Positions 42,801-57,800 of a stretch of 64,000 nt of DNA are shown here, one piece after another. The stretch lies in contig OX381719.1 in the NCBI GenBank assembly GCA_947462335.1, forward strand, positions 69,057,534 through 69,121,533, given 5' to 3'. The DNA comes from Harmothoe impar (Eukaryota; Annelida; Polychaeta; Phyllodocida; Polynoidae). Both the position numbers and the translations under genes were made by a program. The notes under the pieces were generated by a model that did no database searches, was not told the origin of the DNA, and saw nothing but the letters and a program-made list of their open reading frames with translations. Numbering within the stretch: the first letter of the stretch is position 1; each line of letters begins with the position of its first letter.

Positions 42801-45800
42801 AGGCTGCAGCTTGGTTTATAGTGCAGCATACTGACAGGCCTGTCACTAGGCTGCAGCCTGGTTTATAGTTAGTGCAGCATACTGACAGGCCTGTCACTAG
42901 GCAGCAGCCTGGTTTATAGTTAGTGCAGCATACTGACAGGCCTGTCACTAGGCAGCAGCCTGGTTTATAGTGCAGCAAACTGACAGGCCTGTCATTAGGC
43001 AGCAGCCTGGTTTGTAGTTAGTGCAGAGTACTGACAGGCCTGTCACTAGGCAGCAGCCTGGTGTATAGTTAGTGCAGCGTACTGACAGGCATGTCACTAG
43101 GCAGCAGCCTGGTTTATAGTTAGTGCAGCATACTGACAGGCCTGTCACTAGGCAGCAGCCTGGTTTATAGTGCAGCATACTGACAGGCCTGTCACTAGGC
43201 TGCAGCCTGGTTTATAGTTAGTGCAGCATACTGACAGGCTTGTCACTAGGCAGCAGCCTGGTTTATAGTGCAGCATACTGACAGGCCTGTCACTAGGCAG
43301 CAGCCTGGTTTATAGTGCAGCATACTGACAGGCCTGTCACTAGGCTGCAGCCTGGTTTATAGTTAGTGCAGCATACTGACAGGCCTATCACTAGGCAGCA
43401 GCCTGGTTTATAGTGCAGCATACTGACAGGCCTGTCACTAGGCAGCAGCCTGGTTTATAGTGCAGCATACTGACAGGCCTGTCACTAGGCAGTACCCTGG
43501 TTTATAGTTAGTGCAGCATACTGACAGGCTTGTCACTAGGCAGCAGCCTGGTTTATAGTGGTTTATAGTTAGTGCAGCATACTGACAGGCCTGTCACTAG
43601 GCAGCAGCCTGGTTTATAGTGGTTTATAGTTAGTGCAGCATACTGACAGGCCTGTCACTAGGCAGCAGCCTGGTTTATAGTGGTTTATAGTTAGTGCAGC
43701 ATACTGACAGGCCTGTCACTAGGCTGCAGCCTGGTTTATAGTGCAGCATACTGACAGGCCTGTCACTAGGCAGCAGCCTGGTTTATAGTGCAGCATACTG
43801 ACAGGCCTGTCACTAGGCAGCAGCCTGGTTTATAGTGCAGCATACTGACAGGCCTGTCACTAGGCAACAGCCTGGTTTATAGTGCAGCATACTGACAGGC
43901 CTGTCACTAGGCAGCAGCCTGGTTTATAGTTAGTGCAGCATACTGACAGGCCTGTCACTAGGCAGCAGCCTTGTTTATAGTTAGTGCAGCATACTGACAG
44001 GCTTGTCACTAGGCAGCAGCCTGGTGTATAGTGCAGCATACTGACAGGCCTGTCACTAGGCAGCAGCCTGGTTTATAGTCAGTGCAGCATACTGACAGCC
44101 CTGTCACTAGGCTGCAGCCTGGTTTATAGTTAGTGCAGCATACTGACAGGCCTGTCACTAGGCAGCAGCCTGGTTTATAGTTAGTGCAGCATACTGACAG
44201 GCCTGTCACTAGGCTGCAGCCTGGTTTATAGTTAGTGCAGCATACTGACAGGCCTGTCACTAGGCAGCAGCCTGGTGTATAGTGCAGCATACTGACAGGC
44301 CTGTCACTAGGCAGCAGCCTGGTTTATAGTTAGTGCAGCATACTGACAGGCCTGTCACTAGGCTGCAGCCTGGTTTATAGTGCAGCATACTGACAGGCCT
44401 ATCACTAGGCAGCAGCCTGGTTTATAGTTAGTGCAGCATACTGACAGGCCTATCACTAGGCAGCAGCCTGGTGTATAGTTAGTGCAGCATACTGACAGGC
44501 TTGTCACTAGGCAGCAGCCTGGTGTATAGTGCAGCATACTGACAGGCCTGTCACTAGGCAGCAGCCTGGTGTATAGTTAGTGCAGCGTACTGACAGGCCT
44601 GTCACTAGGCAGCAGCCTGGTGTATAGTCAGTGCAGCATACTGACAGGCTTGTCACTAGGCAGCAGCCTGGTGTATAGTGCAGCATACTGACAGGCCTGT
44701 CACTAGGCAGCAGCCTGGTTTATAGTTAGTGCAGCGTACTGACAGGCCTGTCACTAGGCTGCAGCCTGGTGTATAGTGCAGCATACTGACAGGCCTGTCA
44801 CTAGGCTGCAGCCTGGTTTGTAGTTAGTGCAGCATACTGACAGGCCTGTCACTAGGCTGCAGCCTGGTTTGTAGTTAGTGTAGCATACTGACAGGCCTGT
44901 CACTAGGCAGCAGCCTGGTTTAAAGTTAGTGCAGCATACTGACAGGCCTGTCACTAGGCAGCAGCCTGGTTTATAGTTAGTGAAGCATACTGACAGGCCT
45001 GTCACTAGGCAGCAGCCTGGTTTATAGTGCAGCATACTGACAGGCCTGTCACTAGGCAGCAGCCTGGTTTATAGTTAGTGCAGCATACTGACAGGCCTGT
45101 CACTAGGCAGCATCCTGGTTTATAGTTAGTGCAGCGTACTGACAGGCCTGTCACTAGGCAGCAGCCTGGTTTATAGTAAGTGCAGCATACTGACAGGCCT
45201 GTCACTAGGCAGCAGCCTGGTTTATAGTTAGTGCAGCATACTGACAGGCCTGTCACTAGGCAGCAGCCTGGTGTATAGTTAGTGCAGCATACTGACAGGC
45301 CTGTCACTAGGCAGCATCCTGGTTTATAGTTAGTGCAGCGTACTGACAGGCCTGTCACTAGGCAGCAGCCTGGTTTATAGTAAGTGCAGCATACTGACAG
45401 GCCTGTCACTAGGCAGCAGCCTGGTTTATAGTTAGTGCAGCATACTGACAGGCCTGTCACTAGGCAGCAGCCTGGTGTATAGTTAGTGCAGCATACTGAC
45501 AGGCCTGTCACTAGGCAGCAGCCTGGTGTATAGTGCAGCATACTGACAGGCCTGTCACTAGGCTGCAGCCTGGTTTATAGTTAGTGCAGCATACTGACAG
45601 GCCTGTCACTAGGCAGCAGCCTGGTTTATAGTGCAGCATACTGACAGGCCTGTCACTAGGCAGCAGCCTGGTTTATAGTTAGTGCAGCATACTGACAGGC
45701 CTGTCACTACGCAGCAGCCTGGTTTATAGTGCAGCATACTGACAGGTCTGTCACTAGGCAGCAGCCTGGTTTATAGTGCAGCATACTGACAGGCCTGTCA

Positions 45801-48800
45801 CTAGGCAGCAGCCTGGTGTATAGTCAGTGCAGCATACTGACAGGCCTGTCACTAGGCAGCAGCCTGGTTTATAGTGCAGCATACTGACAGGCCTGTCACT
45901 AGGCAGCAGCCTGGTTTATAGTTAGTGCAGCATACTGACAGGCCTGTCACTAGGCTGCAGAATGGTTTAAAGTTAGTGCAGCATACTAACAGGCCTGTCA
46001 CTAGGCTGCAGCCTGGTTTATAGTTAGTGCAGCGTACTGACAGGCCTGTCACTAGGCAGCAGCCTGGTTTATAGTGCAGCATACTGACAGGCCTGTCACT
46101 AGGCAGCAGCCTGGTTTGTAGTTAGTGCAGCATACTGACAGGCCTGTCACTAGGCTGCAGCCTGGTCTATAGTGCAGCGTACTGACAGGCCTGTCACTAG
46201 GCAGCAGCCTGGTTTATAGTTAGTGCAGCATACTGACAGGCCTGTCACTAGGCAGCAGCCTGGTTTATAGTGCAGCATACTGACAGGCCTGTCACTAGGC
46301 AGCAGCCTGGTGTATAGTTAGTGCAGCATACTGACAGGCCTGTCACTAGGCAGCAGCCTGGTGTATAGTGCAGCATACTGACAGGCCTGTCACTAGGCAG
46401 CAGTCTGGTTTATAGTTAGTGCAGCATACTGACAGGCCTGTCACTAGGCTGCAGCCTGGTTTATAGTTAGTGCAGCATACTGACAGGCCTGTCACTAGGC
46501 AGCAGCCTGGTTTATAGTTAGTGCAGCATACTGACAGGCCTGTCACTAGGCTGCAGCCTGGTGTATAGTGCAGCATACTGACAGGCCTGTCACTAGGCTG
46601 CAGCCTGGTTTGTAGTTAGTGCAGCATACTGACAGGCCTGTCACTAGGCTGCAGCCTGGTTTGTAGTTAGTGTAGCATACTGACAGGCCTGTCACTAGGC
46701 AGCAGCCTGGTTTAAAGTTAGTGCAGCATACTGACAGGCCTGTCACTAGGCAGCAGCCTGGTTTATAGTTAGTGAAGCATACTGACAGGCCTGTCACTAG
46801 GCAGCAGCCTGGTTTATAGTGCAGCATACTGACAGGCCTGTCACTAGGCAGCAGCCTGGTTTATAGTTAGTGCAGCATACTGACAGGCCTGTCACTAGGC
46901 AGCATCCTGGTTTATAGTTAGTGCAGTGTACTGACAGGCCTGTCACTAGGCAGCAGCCTGGTTTATAGTAAGTGCAGCATACTGACAGGCCTGTCACTAG
47001 GCAGCAGCCTGGTTTATAGTTAGTGCAGCATACTGACAGGCCTGTCACTAGGCAGCAGCCTGGTGTATAGTTAGTGCAGCATACTGACAGGCCTGTCACT
47101 AGGCAGCATCCTGGTTTATAGTTAGTGCAGCGTACTGACAGGCCTGTCACTAGGCAGCAGCCTGGTTTATAGTAAGTGCAGCATACTGACAGGCCTGTCA
47201 CTAGGCAGCAGCCTGGTTTATAGTTAGTGCAGCATACTGACAGGCCTGTCACTAGGCAGCAGCCTGGTGTATAGTTAGTGCAGCATACTGACAGGCCTGT
47301 CACTAGGCAGCAGCCTGGTGTATAGTGCAGCATACTGACAGGCCTGTCACTAGGCTGCAGCCTGGTTTATAGTTAGTGCAGCATACTGACAGGCCTGTCA
47401 CTAGGCAGCAGCCTGGTTTATAGTGCAGCATACTGACAGGCCTGTCACTAGGCAGCAGCCTGGTTTATAGTTAGTGCAGCATACTGACAGGCCTGTCACT
47501 ACGCAGCAGCCTGGTTTATAGTGCAGCATACTGACAGGTCTGTCACTAGGCAGCAGCCTGGTTTATAGTGCAGCATACTGACAGGCCTGTCACTAGGCAG
47601 CAGCCTGGTGTATAGTCAGTGCAGCATACTGACAGGCCTGTCACTAGGCAGCAGCCTGGTTTATAGTGCAGCATACTGACAGGCCTGTCACTAGGCAGCA
47701 GCCTGGTTTATAGTTAGTGCAGCATACTGACAGGCCTGTCACTAGGCTGCAGCCTGGTTTATAGTTAGTGCAGCATACTGACAGGCCTGTCACTAGGCAG
47801 CAGCCTGGTTTGTAGTTAGTGCAGCATACTGACAGGCCTGTCACTAGGCAGCAGCCTGGTGTATAGTGCAGCATACTGACAGGCCTGTCACTAGGCAGCA
47901 GCCTGGTGTATAGTGCAGCATACTGACAGGCCTGTCACTAGGCAGCAGCCTGGTTTGTAGTTAGTGCAGCATACTGACAGGCCTGTCACTAGGCAGCAGC
48001 CTGGTTTATAGTGCAGCATACTGACAGGCCTGTCACTAGGCAGCAGCCTGGTTTATAGTGCAGCATACTGACAGGCCTGTCACTAGGCAGCAGCCTGGTT
48101 TATAGTTAGTGCAGCATACTGACAGGCCTGTCACTAGGCAGCAGCCTGGTTTATAGTGCAGCATACTGACAGGCCTGTCACTAGGCAGCAGCCTGGTTTG
48201 TAGTTAGTGCAGCATACTGACAGGCCTGTCACTAGGCAGCAGCCTGGTTTATAGTGCAGCATACTGACAGGCCTGTCACTAGGCTGCAGCCTGGTGTATA
48301 GTTAGTGCAGCATACTGACAGGCCTGTCACTAGGCAGCAGCCTGGTTTATAGTGCAGCATACTGACAGGCCTGTCACTAGGCAGCAGCCTGGTGTATAGT
48401 TAGTGCAGCATACTGACAGGCCTGTCACTAGGCAGCAGCCTGGTGTATAGCTAGTGCAGCATACTGACATGCCTGTCACTAGGCAGCAGCCTGGTGTATA
48501 GTGCAGCATACTGACAGGCCTGTCACTAGGCAGCAGTCTGGTTTATAGTGCAGCATACTGACAGGCCTGTCACTAGGCAGCAGCCTGGTTTATAGTTAGT
48601 GCAGCGTACTGACAGGCCTGTCACTAGGCAGCAGCCTGGTCTATAGTTAGTGCAGCATACTGACAGGCCTGTCACTAGGCAGCAGCCTGGTTTATAGTGC
48701 AGCATACTGACAGGCCTGTCACTAGGCAGCAGCCTGGTTTATAGTTAGTGCAGCATACTGACAGGCCTGTCACTAGGCAGCAGCCTGGTTTATAGTTAGT

Positions 48801-51800
48801 GCAGCATACTGACAGGCCTGTCACTAGGCAGCAGCCTGGTTTATAGTGCAGCATACTGACAGGCCTGTCACTAGGCAGCAGCCTGGTTTATAGTGCAGGA
48901 TACTGACAGGCCTGTCACTAGGCAGCAGCCTGGTTTGTAGTGCAGCATACTGACAGGCCTGTCACTAGGCAGCAGCCTGGTGTATAGTTAGTACAACATA
49001 CTGACAGGCCTGTCATTAGGCAGCAGCCTGGTTTATAGTTAGTGCAGCGTACTGACAGGCCTGTCACTAGGCAGCAGCCTGGTGTATAGTTAGTGCAGCA
49101 TACTGACAGGCCTGTCACTAGGCAGCAGCCTGGTTTATAGTTAGTGCAGCATACTGACAGGCCTGTCACTAGGCAGCAGCCTGGTTTATAGTTAGTGCAG
49201 CATACTGACAGGCCTGTCACTAGGCAGCAGCCTGGTTTATAGTTAGTGCAGCATACTGACAGGCCTGTCACTAGGCAGTTCCCTGGTTTATAGTGCAGCG
49301 TACTGACAGGCCTGTCACTAGGCAGCAGCCTGGTTTATAGTTAGTGCAGCATACTGACAGGCCTGTCACTAGGCAGCAGCCTGGTTTATAGTTAGTGCAG
49401 CATACTGACAGGCCTGTCACTAGGCAGCAGCCTGGTTTATAGTGCAGCATACTGACAGGCCTGTCACTAGGCAGCACCCTGGTTTATAGTGCAGCATACT
49501 GACAGGCCTGTCACTAGGCAGCAGCCTGGTTTATAGTTAGTGCAGCATACTGACAGGCCTGTCACTAGACTACAGCCTGGTTTATAGTGCAGCATACTGA
49601 CAGGCTTGTCACTAGGCAGCAGCCTGGTTTATAGTGCAGCATACTGACAGGCCTGTCACTAGGCAGCAGCCTGGTTTATAGTGCAGCATACTGACAGGCC
49701 TGTCACTAGGCAGCACCCTGGTTTATAGTGCAGCATACTGACAGGCCTGTCACTAGGCAGCAGCCTGGTTTATAGTGCAGCATACTGACAGGCCTGTCAC
49801 TAGGCTGCAGCCTGGTTTATAGTGCAGCATACTGACAGGCCTGTCACTAGGCAGCAGCCTGGTTTATAGTGCAGCATACTGACAGGCCTGTCACTAGGCA
49901 GCAGCCTGGTTTGTAGTGTAGCATACTGACAGGCTTGTCACTAGGCTGCAGCCTGGTTTATAGTTAGTGCAGCGTACTGACAGGCCTGTCACTAGGCAGC
50001 AGCCTGGTTTATAGTGCAGCATACTGACAGGCCTGTCACTAGGCAGCAGCCTGGTTTATAGTTAGTGCAGCATACTGACAGGCCTGTCACTAGGCAGCAG
50101 CCTGGTTTATAGTTAGTGCAGCATACTGACAGGCTTGTCACTAGGCAGCAGCCTGGTTTATAGTGCAGCATACTGACAGGCTTGTCACTAGGCTGCAGCC
50201 TGGTTTATAGTGCAGCATACTGACAGGCCTGTCACTAGGCAGCAGCCTGGTTTATAGTTAGTGCAGCATACTGACAGCCTGTCACTAGGCAGCAGCCTGG
50301 TTTATAGTGCAGCATACTGACAGGCCTGTCACTAGGCAGCAGCCTGGTTTATAGTTAGTGCAGCATACTGACAGCCTGTCACTAGGCAGCAGCCTGGTTT
50401 ATAGTTAGTGCAGCATACTGACAGGCCTGTCACTAGGCAGCAGCCTGGTTTATAGTGCAGCATACTGACAGGCCTGTCACTAGGCTGCAGCCTGGTTTAT
50501 AGTGCAGCATACTGACAGGCCTGTCACTAGGCTGCAGCCTGGTTTATAGTGCAGCATACTGACAGGCCGGTCACTAGGCAGCAGCCTGGTTTATAGTTAG
50601 TGCAGCATACTGACAGGCCTGTCACTAGGCAGCAGCCTGGTTTATAGTTAGTGCAGCATACTGACAGGCCTGTCACTAGGCTGCAGCCTGGTTTATAGTG
50701 CAGCATACTGACAGGCCTGTCACTAGGCAGCAGCCTGGTTTATAGTTAGTGCAGCATACTGACAGGCCGGTCACTAGGCAGCAGCCTGGTGTATAGTGCA
50801 GCATACTGACAGGCCTGTCACTAGGCAGCAGCCTGGTTTATAGTTAGTGCAGCATACTGACAGGCCTGTCACTAGGCAGCAGCCTGGTGTATAGTGCAGC
50901 ATACTGACAGGCCTGTCACTAGGCAGCAGCCTGGTTTATAGTTAGTGCAGCATACTGACAGGCCTGTCACTAGACTACAGCCTGGTTTATAGTGCAGCGT
51001 ACTGACAGGCCTGTCACTAGGCAGCAGCCTGGTTTATAGTGCAGCATACTGACAGGCCTGTCACTAGACTACAGCCTGGTTTATAGTGCAGCATACTGAC
51101 AGGCCTGTCACTAGGCAGCAGCCTGGTGTATAGTGCAGCATACTGACAGGCCTGTCACTAGGCAGCAGCCTGGTTTATAGTGCAGCATACTGACAGGCCT
51201 GTCACTAGGCAGCAGCCTGGTTTATAGTTAGTGCAGCATACTGACAGCCTGTCACTAGGCAGCAGCCTGGTTTATAGTTAGTGCAGCATACTGACAGGCC
51301 TGTCACTAGGCAGCAGCCTGGTTTATAGTGCAGCATACTGACAGGCCTGTCACTAGGCTGCAGCCTGGTTTATAGTGCAGCATACTGACAGGCCTGTCAC
51401 TAGGCTGCAGCCTGGTTTATAGTGCAGCATACTGACAGGCCGGTCACTAGGCAGCAGCCTGGTTTATAGTGCAGCATACTGACAGGCCTGTCACTAGGCA
51501 GCAGCCTGGTTTATAGTTAGTGCAGCGTACTGACAGGCCTGTCACTAGGCAGCAGCCTGGTTTATAGTTAGTGCAGCATACTGACAGGCCTGTCACTAGG
51601 CAGCAGCCTGGTTTATAGTTAGTGCAGCGTACTGACAGGCCTGTCACTAGGCAGCAGCCTGGTGTATAGTTAGTGCAGCATACTGACAGGCCTGTCACTA
51701 GGCAGCAGCCTGGTTTATAGTGGTTTATAGTTAGTGCAGCATACTGACAGGCCTGTCACTAGGCAGCACCCTTACCTGAGAGTTTGCTGTGACGACGGCG

Positions 51801-54800
51801 CTGTGGTAGGACCCGACAGTGACCTTGATGACCCGAAGGTCAGACAGAACACCCACGCAGCAGCCTTGTTTATAGTTAGTGCAGCGTACTGACAGGCCTG
51901 TCACTAGGCAGCAGCCTGGTGTATAGTTAGTGCAGCATACTGACAGGCCTGTCACTAGGCAGCAGCCTGGTTTATAGTTAGTGCAGCATACTGACAGGCC
52001 TGTCACTAGGCAGCAGCCTGGTTTATAGTGCAGCATACTGACAGGCCTGTCACTAGGCAGCAGCCTGGTTTATAGTTAGTGCAGCATACTGACAGCCTGT
52101 CACTAGGCAGCAGCCTGGTTTATAGTTAGTGCAGCATACTGACAGCCTGTCACTAGGCAGCAGCCTGGTTTATAGTTAGTGCAGCATACTGACAGGCCTG
52201 TCACTAGGCAGCAGCCTGGTTTATAGTCCAGCATACTGACAGGCCTGTCACTAGGCAGCAGCCTGGTTTATAGTTAGTGCAGCATACTGACAGGCCTGTC
52301 ACTAGGCAGCAGCCTGGTTTATAGTGCAGCATACTGACAGGCCTGTCACTAGGCAGCAGCGTGGTTTATAGTTAGTGCAGCATACTGACAGGCCGGTCAC
52401 TAGGCAGCAGCCTGGTTTATAGTTAGTGCAGCATACTGACAGGCCTGTCACTAGGCAGCAGCCTGGTGTATAGTTAGTGCAGCGTACTGACAGGCCTGTC
52501 ACTAGGCAGCAGCCTGGTTTATAGTGCAGCGTACTGACAGGCCTGTCACTAGGCAGCAGCCTGGTTTATAGTTAGTGCAGCGTACTGACAGGCCTGTCAC
52601 TAGGCAGCAGCCTGGTTTATAGTGCAGCATACTGACAGGCTTGTCACTAGGCAGCAGCCTGGTTTATAGTTAGTGCAGCATACTGACAGGCCTGTCACTA
52701 GGCAGCAGCCTGGTTTATAGTTAGTGCAGCATACTGACAGACCTGTCACTAGGCTGCAGCCTGGTTTATAGTGCAACATACTGACAGGCCTGTCACTAGG
52801 CAGCAGCCCGGTTTATAGTGCAGCGTACTGACAGGCCTGTCACTAGGCAGCAGCCTGGTTTATAGTGCAGCATACTGACAGGCCTGTCACTAGGCTGCAG
52901 CCTGGTTTGTAGTTAGTGCAGCATACTGACAGGCCTGTCACTAGGCAGCAGCCTGGTTTATAGTTAGTGCAGCGTACTGACAGGCCTGTCACTAGGCAGC
53001 AGCCTGGTTTATAGTGCAGCATACTGAAAGGCCTGTCACTAGGCAGCAGCCTGGTTTATAGTTAGTGCAGCATACTGACAGGCCTGTCACTAGGCAGCAG
53101 CCTGGTTTATAGTTAGTGCAGCATACTGACAGGCCTGTCACTAGGCAGCAGCCTGGTTTATAGTGCAGCATACTGACAGGCATGTCACTAGGCAGCAGCC
53201 TGGTTTATAGTTAGTGCAGCTTACTGACAGGCCTGTCACTAGGCTGCAGCCTGGTTTATAGTTAGTGCAGCATACTGACAGGCCTGTCACTAGGCAGCAG
53301 CCTGGTTTATAGTGCAGCATACTGAAAGGCCTGTCACTAGGCAGCAGCCTGGTTTATAGTTAGTGCAGCTTACTGACAGGCCTGTCACTAGGCTGCAGCC
53401 TGGTTTATAGTTAGTGCAGCGTACTGACAGGCTAGTCACTAGGCAGCAGCCTGGTTTATAGTTAGTGCAGCGTACTGACAGGCTAGTCACTAGGCAGCAG
53501 CCTGGTTTATAGTTAGTGCAGCATACTGACAGGCTTGTCACTAAGCTGCAGCCTGGTTTATAGTGCAGCATACTGACAGGCCTGTCACTAGGCAGCAGCC
53601 TGGTTTATAGTGCAGCATACTGACAGGCCTGTCACTAGGCAGCAGCCTGGTTTATAGTCAGTGCAGCGTACTGACAGGCCTGTCACTAGGCAGCAGCCTG
53701 GTCTATAGTTAGTGCAGCATACTGACAGGCCTGTCACTAGGCAGCAGCCTGGTTCATAGTTAGTGCAGCATACTGACAGGCCTGTCACTAGGCAGCAGCC
53801 TGGTTTAAAGTGCAGCATACTGACAGGCCTGTCACTAGGCAGCAGCCTGGGGTATAGTGCAGCATACTGACAGGCCTGTCACTAGGCAGCAGCCTGGTTT
53901 ATAGTGCAGCATACTGACAGGCCCGTCACTAGGCAGCAGCCTGGTTTATAGTGCAGCATACTGACAGGCCTGTCACTAGGCAGCAGCCTGGTTTATAGTT
54001 AGTGCAGCATACTGAAAGGCCTGTCACTAGGCAGCAGCCTGGTTTATAGTCAGTGCAGCATACTGACAGGCCTGTCACTAGGCAGCAGCCTGGTTTATAG
54101 TGCAGCATACTGACAGGCCTGTCACTAGGCAGCAGCCTGGTTAATAGTTAGTGCAGCATACTGACAGGCCTGTCACTAGGCAGCAGCCTGGTTTATAGTG
54201 CAGCATACTGACAGGCCTGTCACTAGGCAGCAGCCTGGTCTATAGTGCAGCCTACTGACAGGCCTGTCACTAGGCAGCAGCCTGGTCTATAGTGCAGCCT
54301 ACTGACAGGCCTGTCACTAGGCAGCAGCCTGGTCTATAGTGCAGCATACTGACAGGCCTGTCACTAGGCAGCAGCCTGGTTTATAGTGCAGCATACTGAC
54401 AGGCCTGTCACTAGGCAGCAGCCTGGTTTATAGTTAGTGCAGCATACTGACAGGCCTGTCACTAGGCTGCAGCCTGGTTTATAGTGCAGCATACTGACAG
54501 GCCTGTCACTAGGCAGCAGCCTGGTTTATAGTTAGTGCAGCATACTGACAGGCCTGTCACTAGGCAGCAGCCTGGTTTATAGTGCAGCATACTGACAGGC
54601 CTGTCACTAGGCAGCAGCCTGGTTTGTAGTGCAGCATACTGACAGGCCTGTCACTAGGCAGCAGCCTGGTTTATAGTTAGTGCAGCATACTGACAGGCCT
54701 GTCACTAGGCAGCAGCCGGGTTTATAGTTAGTGCAGCATACTGACAGGCCTGTCACTAGGCAGCAGCCTGGTTTATAGTGCAGCATACTGACAGGCCTGT

Positions 54801-57800
54801 CACTAGGCAGCAGCCGGGTTTATAGTTAGTGCAGCATACTGACAGGCCTGTCACTAGGCAGCAGCCTGGTTTATAGTGCAGCCTACTGACAGGCCTGTCA
54901 CTAGCGGCAGCCTGGTTTATAGTGCAGCATACTGACAGGCCTGTCACTAGGCAGCAGCCTGGTTTATAGTTAGTGCAGCATACTGACAGGCCTGTCACTA
55001 GGCAGCAGCCCGGTGTATAGTTAGTGCAGCATACTGACAGGCCTGTCACTAGGCTGCAGCCTGGTTTATAGTGCAGCATACTGACAGGCCTGTCACTAGG
55101 CAGCAGCCTGGTTTATAGTTAGTGCAGCATACTGACAGGCCTGTCACTAGGCAGCAGCCTGGTTTATAGTGCAGCGTACTGACAGGCCTGTCACTAGGCA
55201 GCAGCCTGGTTTATAGTGCAGCATACTGACAGGCCTGTCACTAGGCAGCAGCCTGGTTTATAGTGCAGCGTACTGACAGGCCTGTCACTAGGCAGCAGCC
55301 TTGTTTATAGTGCAGCATACTGACAGGCCTGTCACTAGGCAGTACCCTTGTGTATAGTTAGTGCAGCATACTGACAGGCTTGTCACTAGGCAGCGTACTG
55401 ACAGGCCTGTAGTTAGTCTATAGTTAGTGCAGCGTACTGACAGGCCTGTCACTAGGCAGCAGCCTGGTTTATAGTGCAGCATACTGACAGGCCTGTCACT
55501 AGGCAGTACCCTTGTGTATAGTTAGTGCAGCATACTGACAGGCCTGTCACTAGGCAGCAGCCTGGTTTATAGTTAGTGCAGCATACTGACAGGCCTGTCA
55601 CTAGGCAGCAGCCTGGTTTATAGTTAGTGCAGCATACTGACAGGCCTGTCACTAGGCAGCAGCCTGGTGTATAGTCAGTGCAGCATACTGACAGGCCTGT
55701 CACTAGGCAGCAGCATGGTTTATAGTCAGTGCAGCATACTGACAGGCCTGTCACTAGGCAGCAGCCTGGTTTATAGTTAGTGCAGCATACTGACAGGTCT
55801 GTCACTAGGCAGCAGCCTGGTTTATAGTGCAGCATACTGACAGGCCTGTCACTAGGCAGCAGCCTGGTCTATAGTTAGTGCAGCATACTGACAGGCCTGT
55901 CACTAGGCTGCAGCCTGGTTTATAGTGCAGCATACTGACAGGCCTGTCACTAGGCAGCAGCCTGGTTTATAGTTAGTGCAGCATACTGACAGGCCTGTCA
56001 CTAGGCAGCAGCCTGGTGTATAGTTAGTGCAGCGTACTGACAGGCATGTCACTAGGCTGCAGCTTGGTTTATAGTGCAGCATACTGACAGGCCTGTCACT
56101 AGGCTGCAGCCTGGTTTATAGTTAGTGCAGCATACTGACAGGCCTGTCACTAGGCAGCAGCCTGGTTTATAGTTAGTGCAGCATACTGACAGGCCTGTCA
56201 CTAGGCAGCAGCCTGGTTTATAGTGCAGCAAACTGACAGGCCTGTCATTAGGCAGCAGCCTGGTTTGTAGTTAGTGCAGAGTACTGACAGGCCTGTCACT
56301 AGGCAGCAGCCTGGTGTATAGTTAGTGCAGCGTACTGACAGGCATGTCACTAGGCAGCAGCCTGGTTTATAGTTAGTGCAGCATACTGACAGGCCTGTCA
56401 CTAGGCAGCAGCCTGGTTTATAGTGCAGCATACTGACAGGCCTGTCACTAGGCTGCAGCCTGGTTTATAGTTAGTGCAGCATACTGACAGGCTTGTCACT
56501 AGGCAGCAGCCTGGTTTATAGTGCAGCATACTGACAGGCCTGTCACTAGGCAGCAGCCTGGTTTATAGTGCAGCATACTGACAGGCCTGTCACTAGGCTG
56601 CAGCCTGGTTTATAGTTAGTGCAGCATACTGACAGGCCTATCACTAGGCAGCAGCCTGGTTTATAGTGCAGCATACTGACAGGCCTGTCACTAGGCAGCA
56701 GCCTGGTTTATAGTGCAGCATACTGACAGGCCTGTCACTAGGCAGTACCCTGGTTTATAGTTAGTGCAGCATACTGACAGGCTTGTCACTAGGCAGCAGC
56801 CTGGTTTATAGTGGTTTATAGTTAGTGCAGCATACTGACAGGCCTGTCACTAGGCAGCAGCCTGGTTTATAGTGGTTTATAGTTAGTGCAGCATACTGAC
56901 AGGCCTGTCACTAGGCAGCAGCCTGGTTTATAGTGGTTTATAGTTAGTGCAGCATACTGACAGGCCTGTCACTAGGCTGCAGCCTGGTTTATAGTGCAGC
57001 ATACTGACAGGCCTGTCACTAGGCAGCAGCCTGGTTTATAGTGCAGCATACTGACAGGCCTGTCACTAGGCAGCAGCCTGGTTTATAGTGCAGCATACTG
57101 ACAGGCCTGTCACTAGGCAACAGCCTGGTTTATAGTGCAGCATACTGACAGGCCTGTCACTAGGCAGCAGCCTGGTTTATAGTTAGTGCAGCATACTGAC
57201 AGGCCTGTCACTAGGCAGCAGCCTTGTTTATAGTTAGTGCAGCATACTGACAGGCTTGTCACTAGGCAGCAGCCTGGTGTATAGTGCAGCATACTGACAG
57301 GCCTGTCACTAGGCAGCAGCCTGGTTTATAGTCAGTGCAGCATACTGACAGCCCTGTCACTAGGCTGCAGCCTGGTTTATAGTTAGTGCAGCATACTGAC
57401 AGGCCTGTCACTAGGCAGCAGCCTGGTTTATAGTTAGTGCAGCATACTGACAGGCCTGTCACTAGGCTGCAGCCTGGTTTATAGTTAGTGCAGCATACTG
57501 ACAGGCCTGTCACTAGGCAGCAGCCTGGTGTATAGTGCAGCATACTGACAGGCCTGTCACTAGGCAGCAGCCTGGTTTATAGTTAGTGCAGCATACTGAC
57601 AGGCCTGTCACTAGGCTGCAGCCTGGTTTATAGTGCAGCATACTGACAGGCCTATCACTAGGCAGCAGCCTGGTTTATAGTTAGTGCAGCATACTGACAG
57701 GCCTATCACTAGGCAGCAGCCTGGTGTATAGTTAGTGCAGCATACTGACAGGCTTGTCACTAGGCAGCAGCCTGGTGTATAGTGCAGCATACTGACAGGC

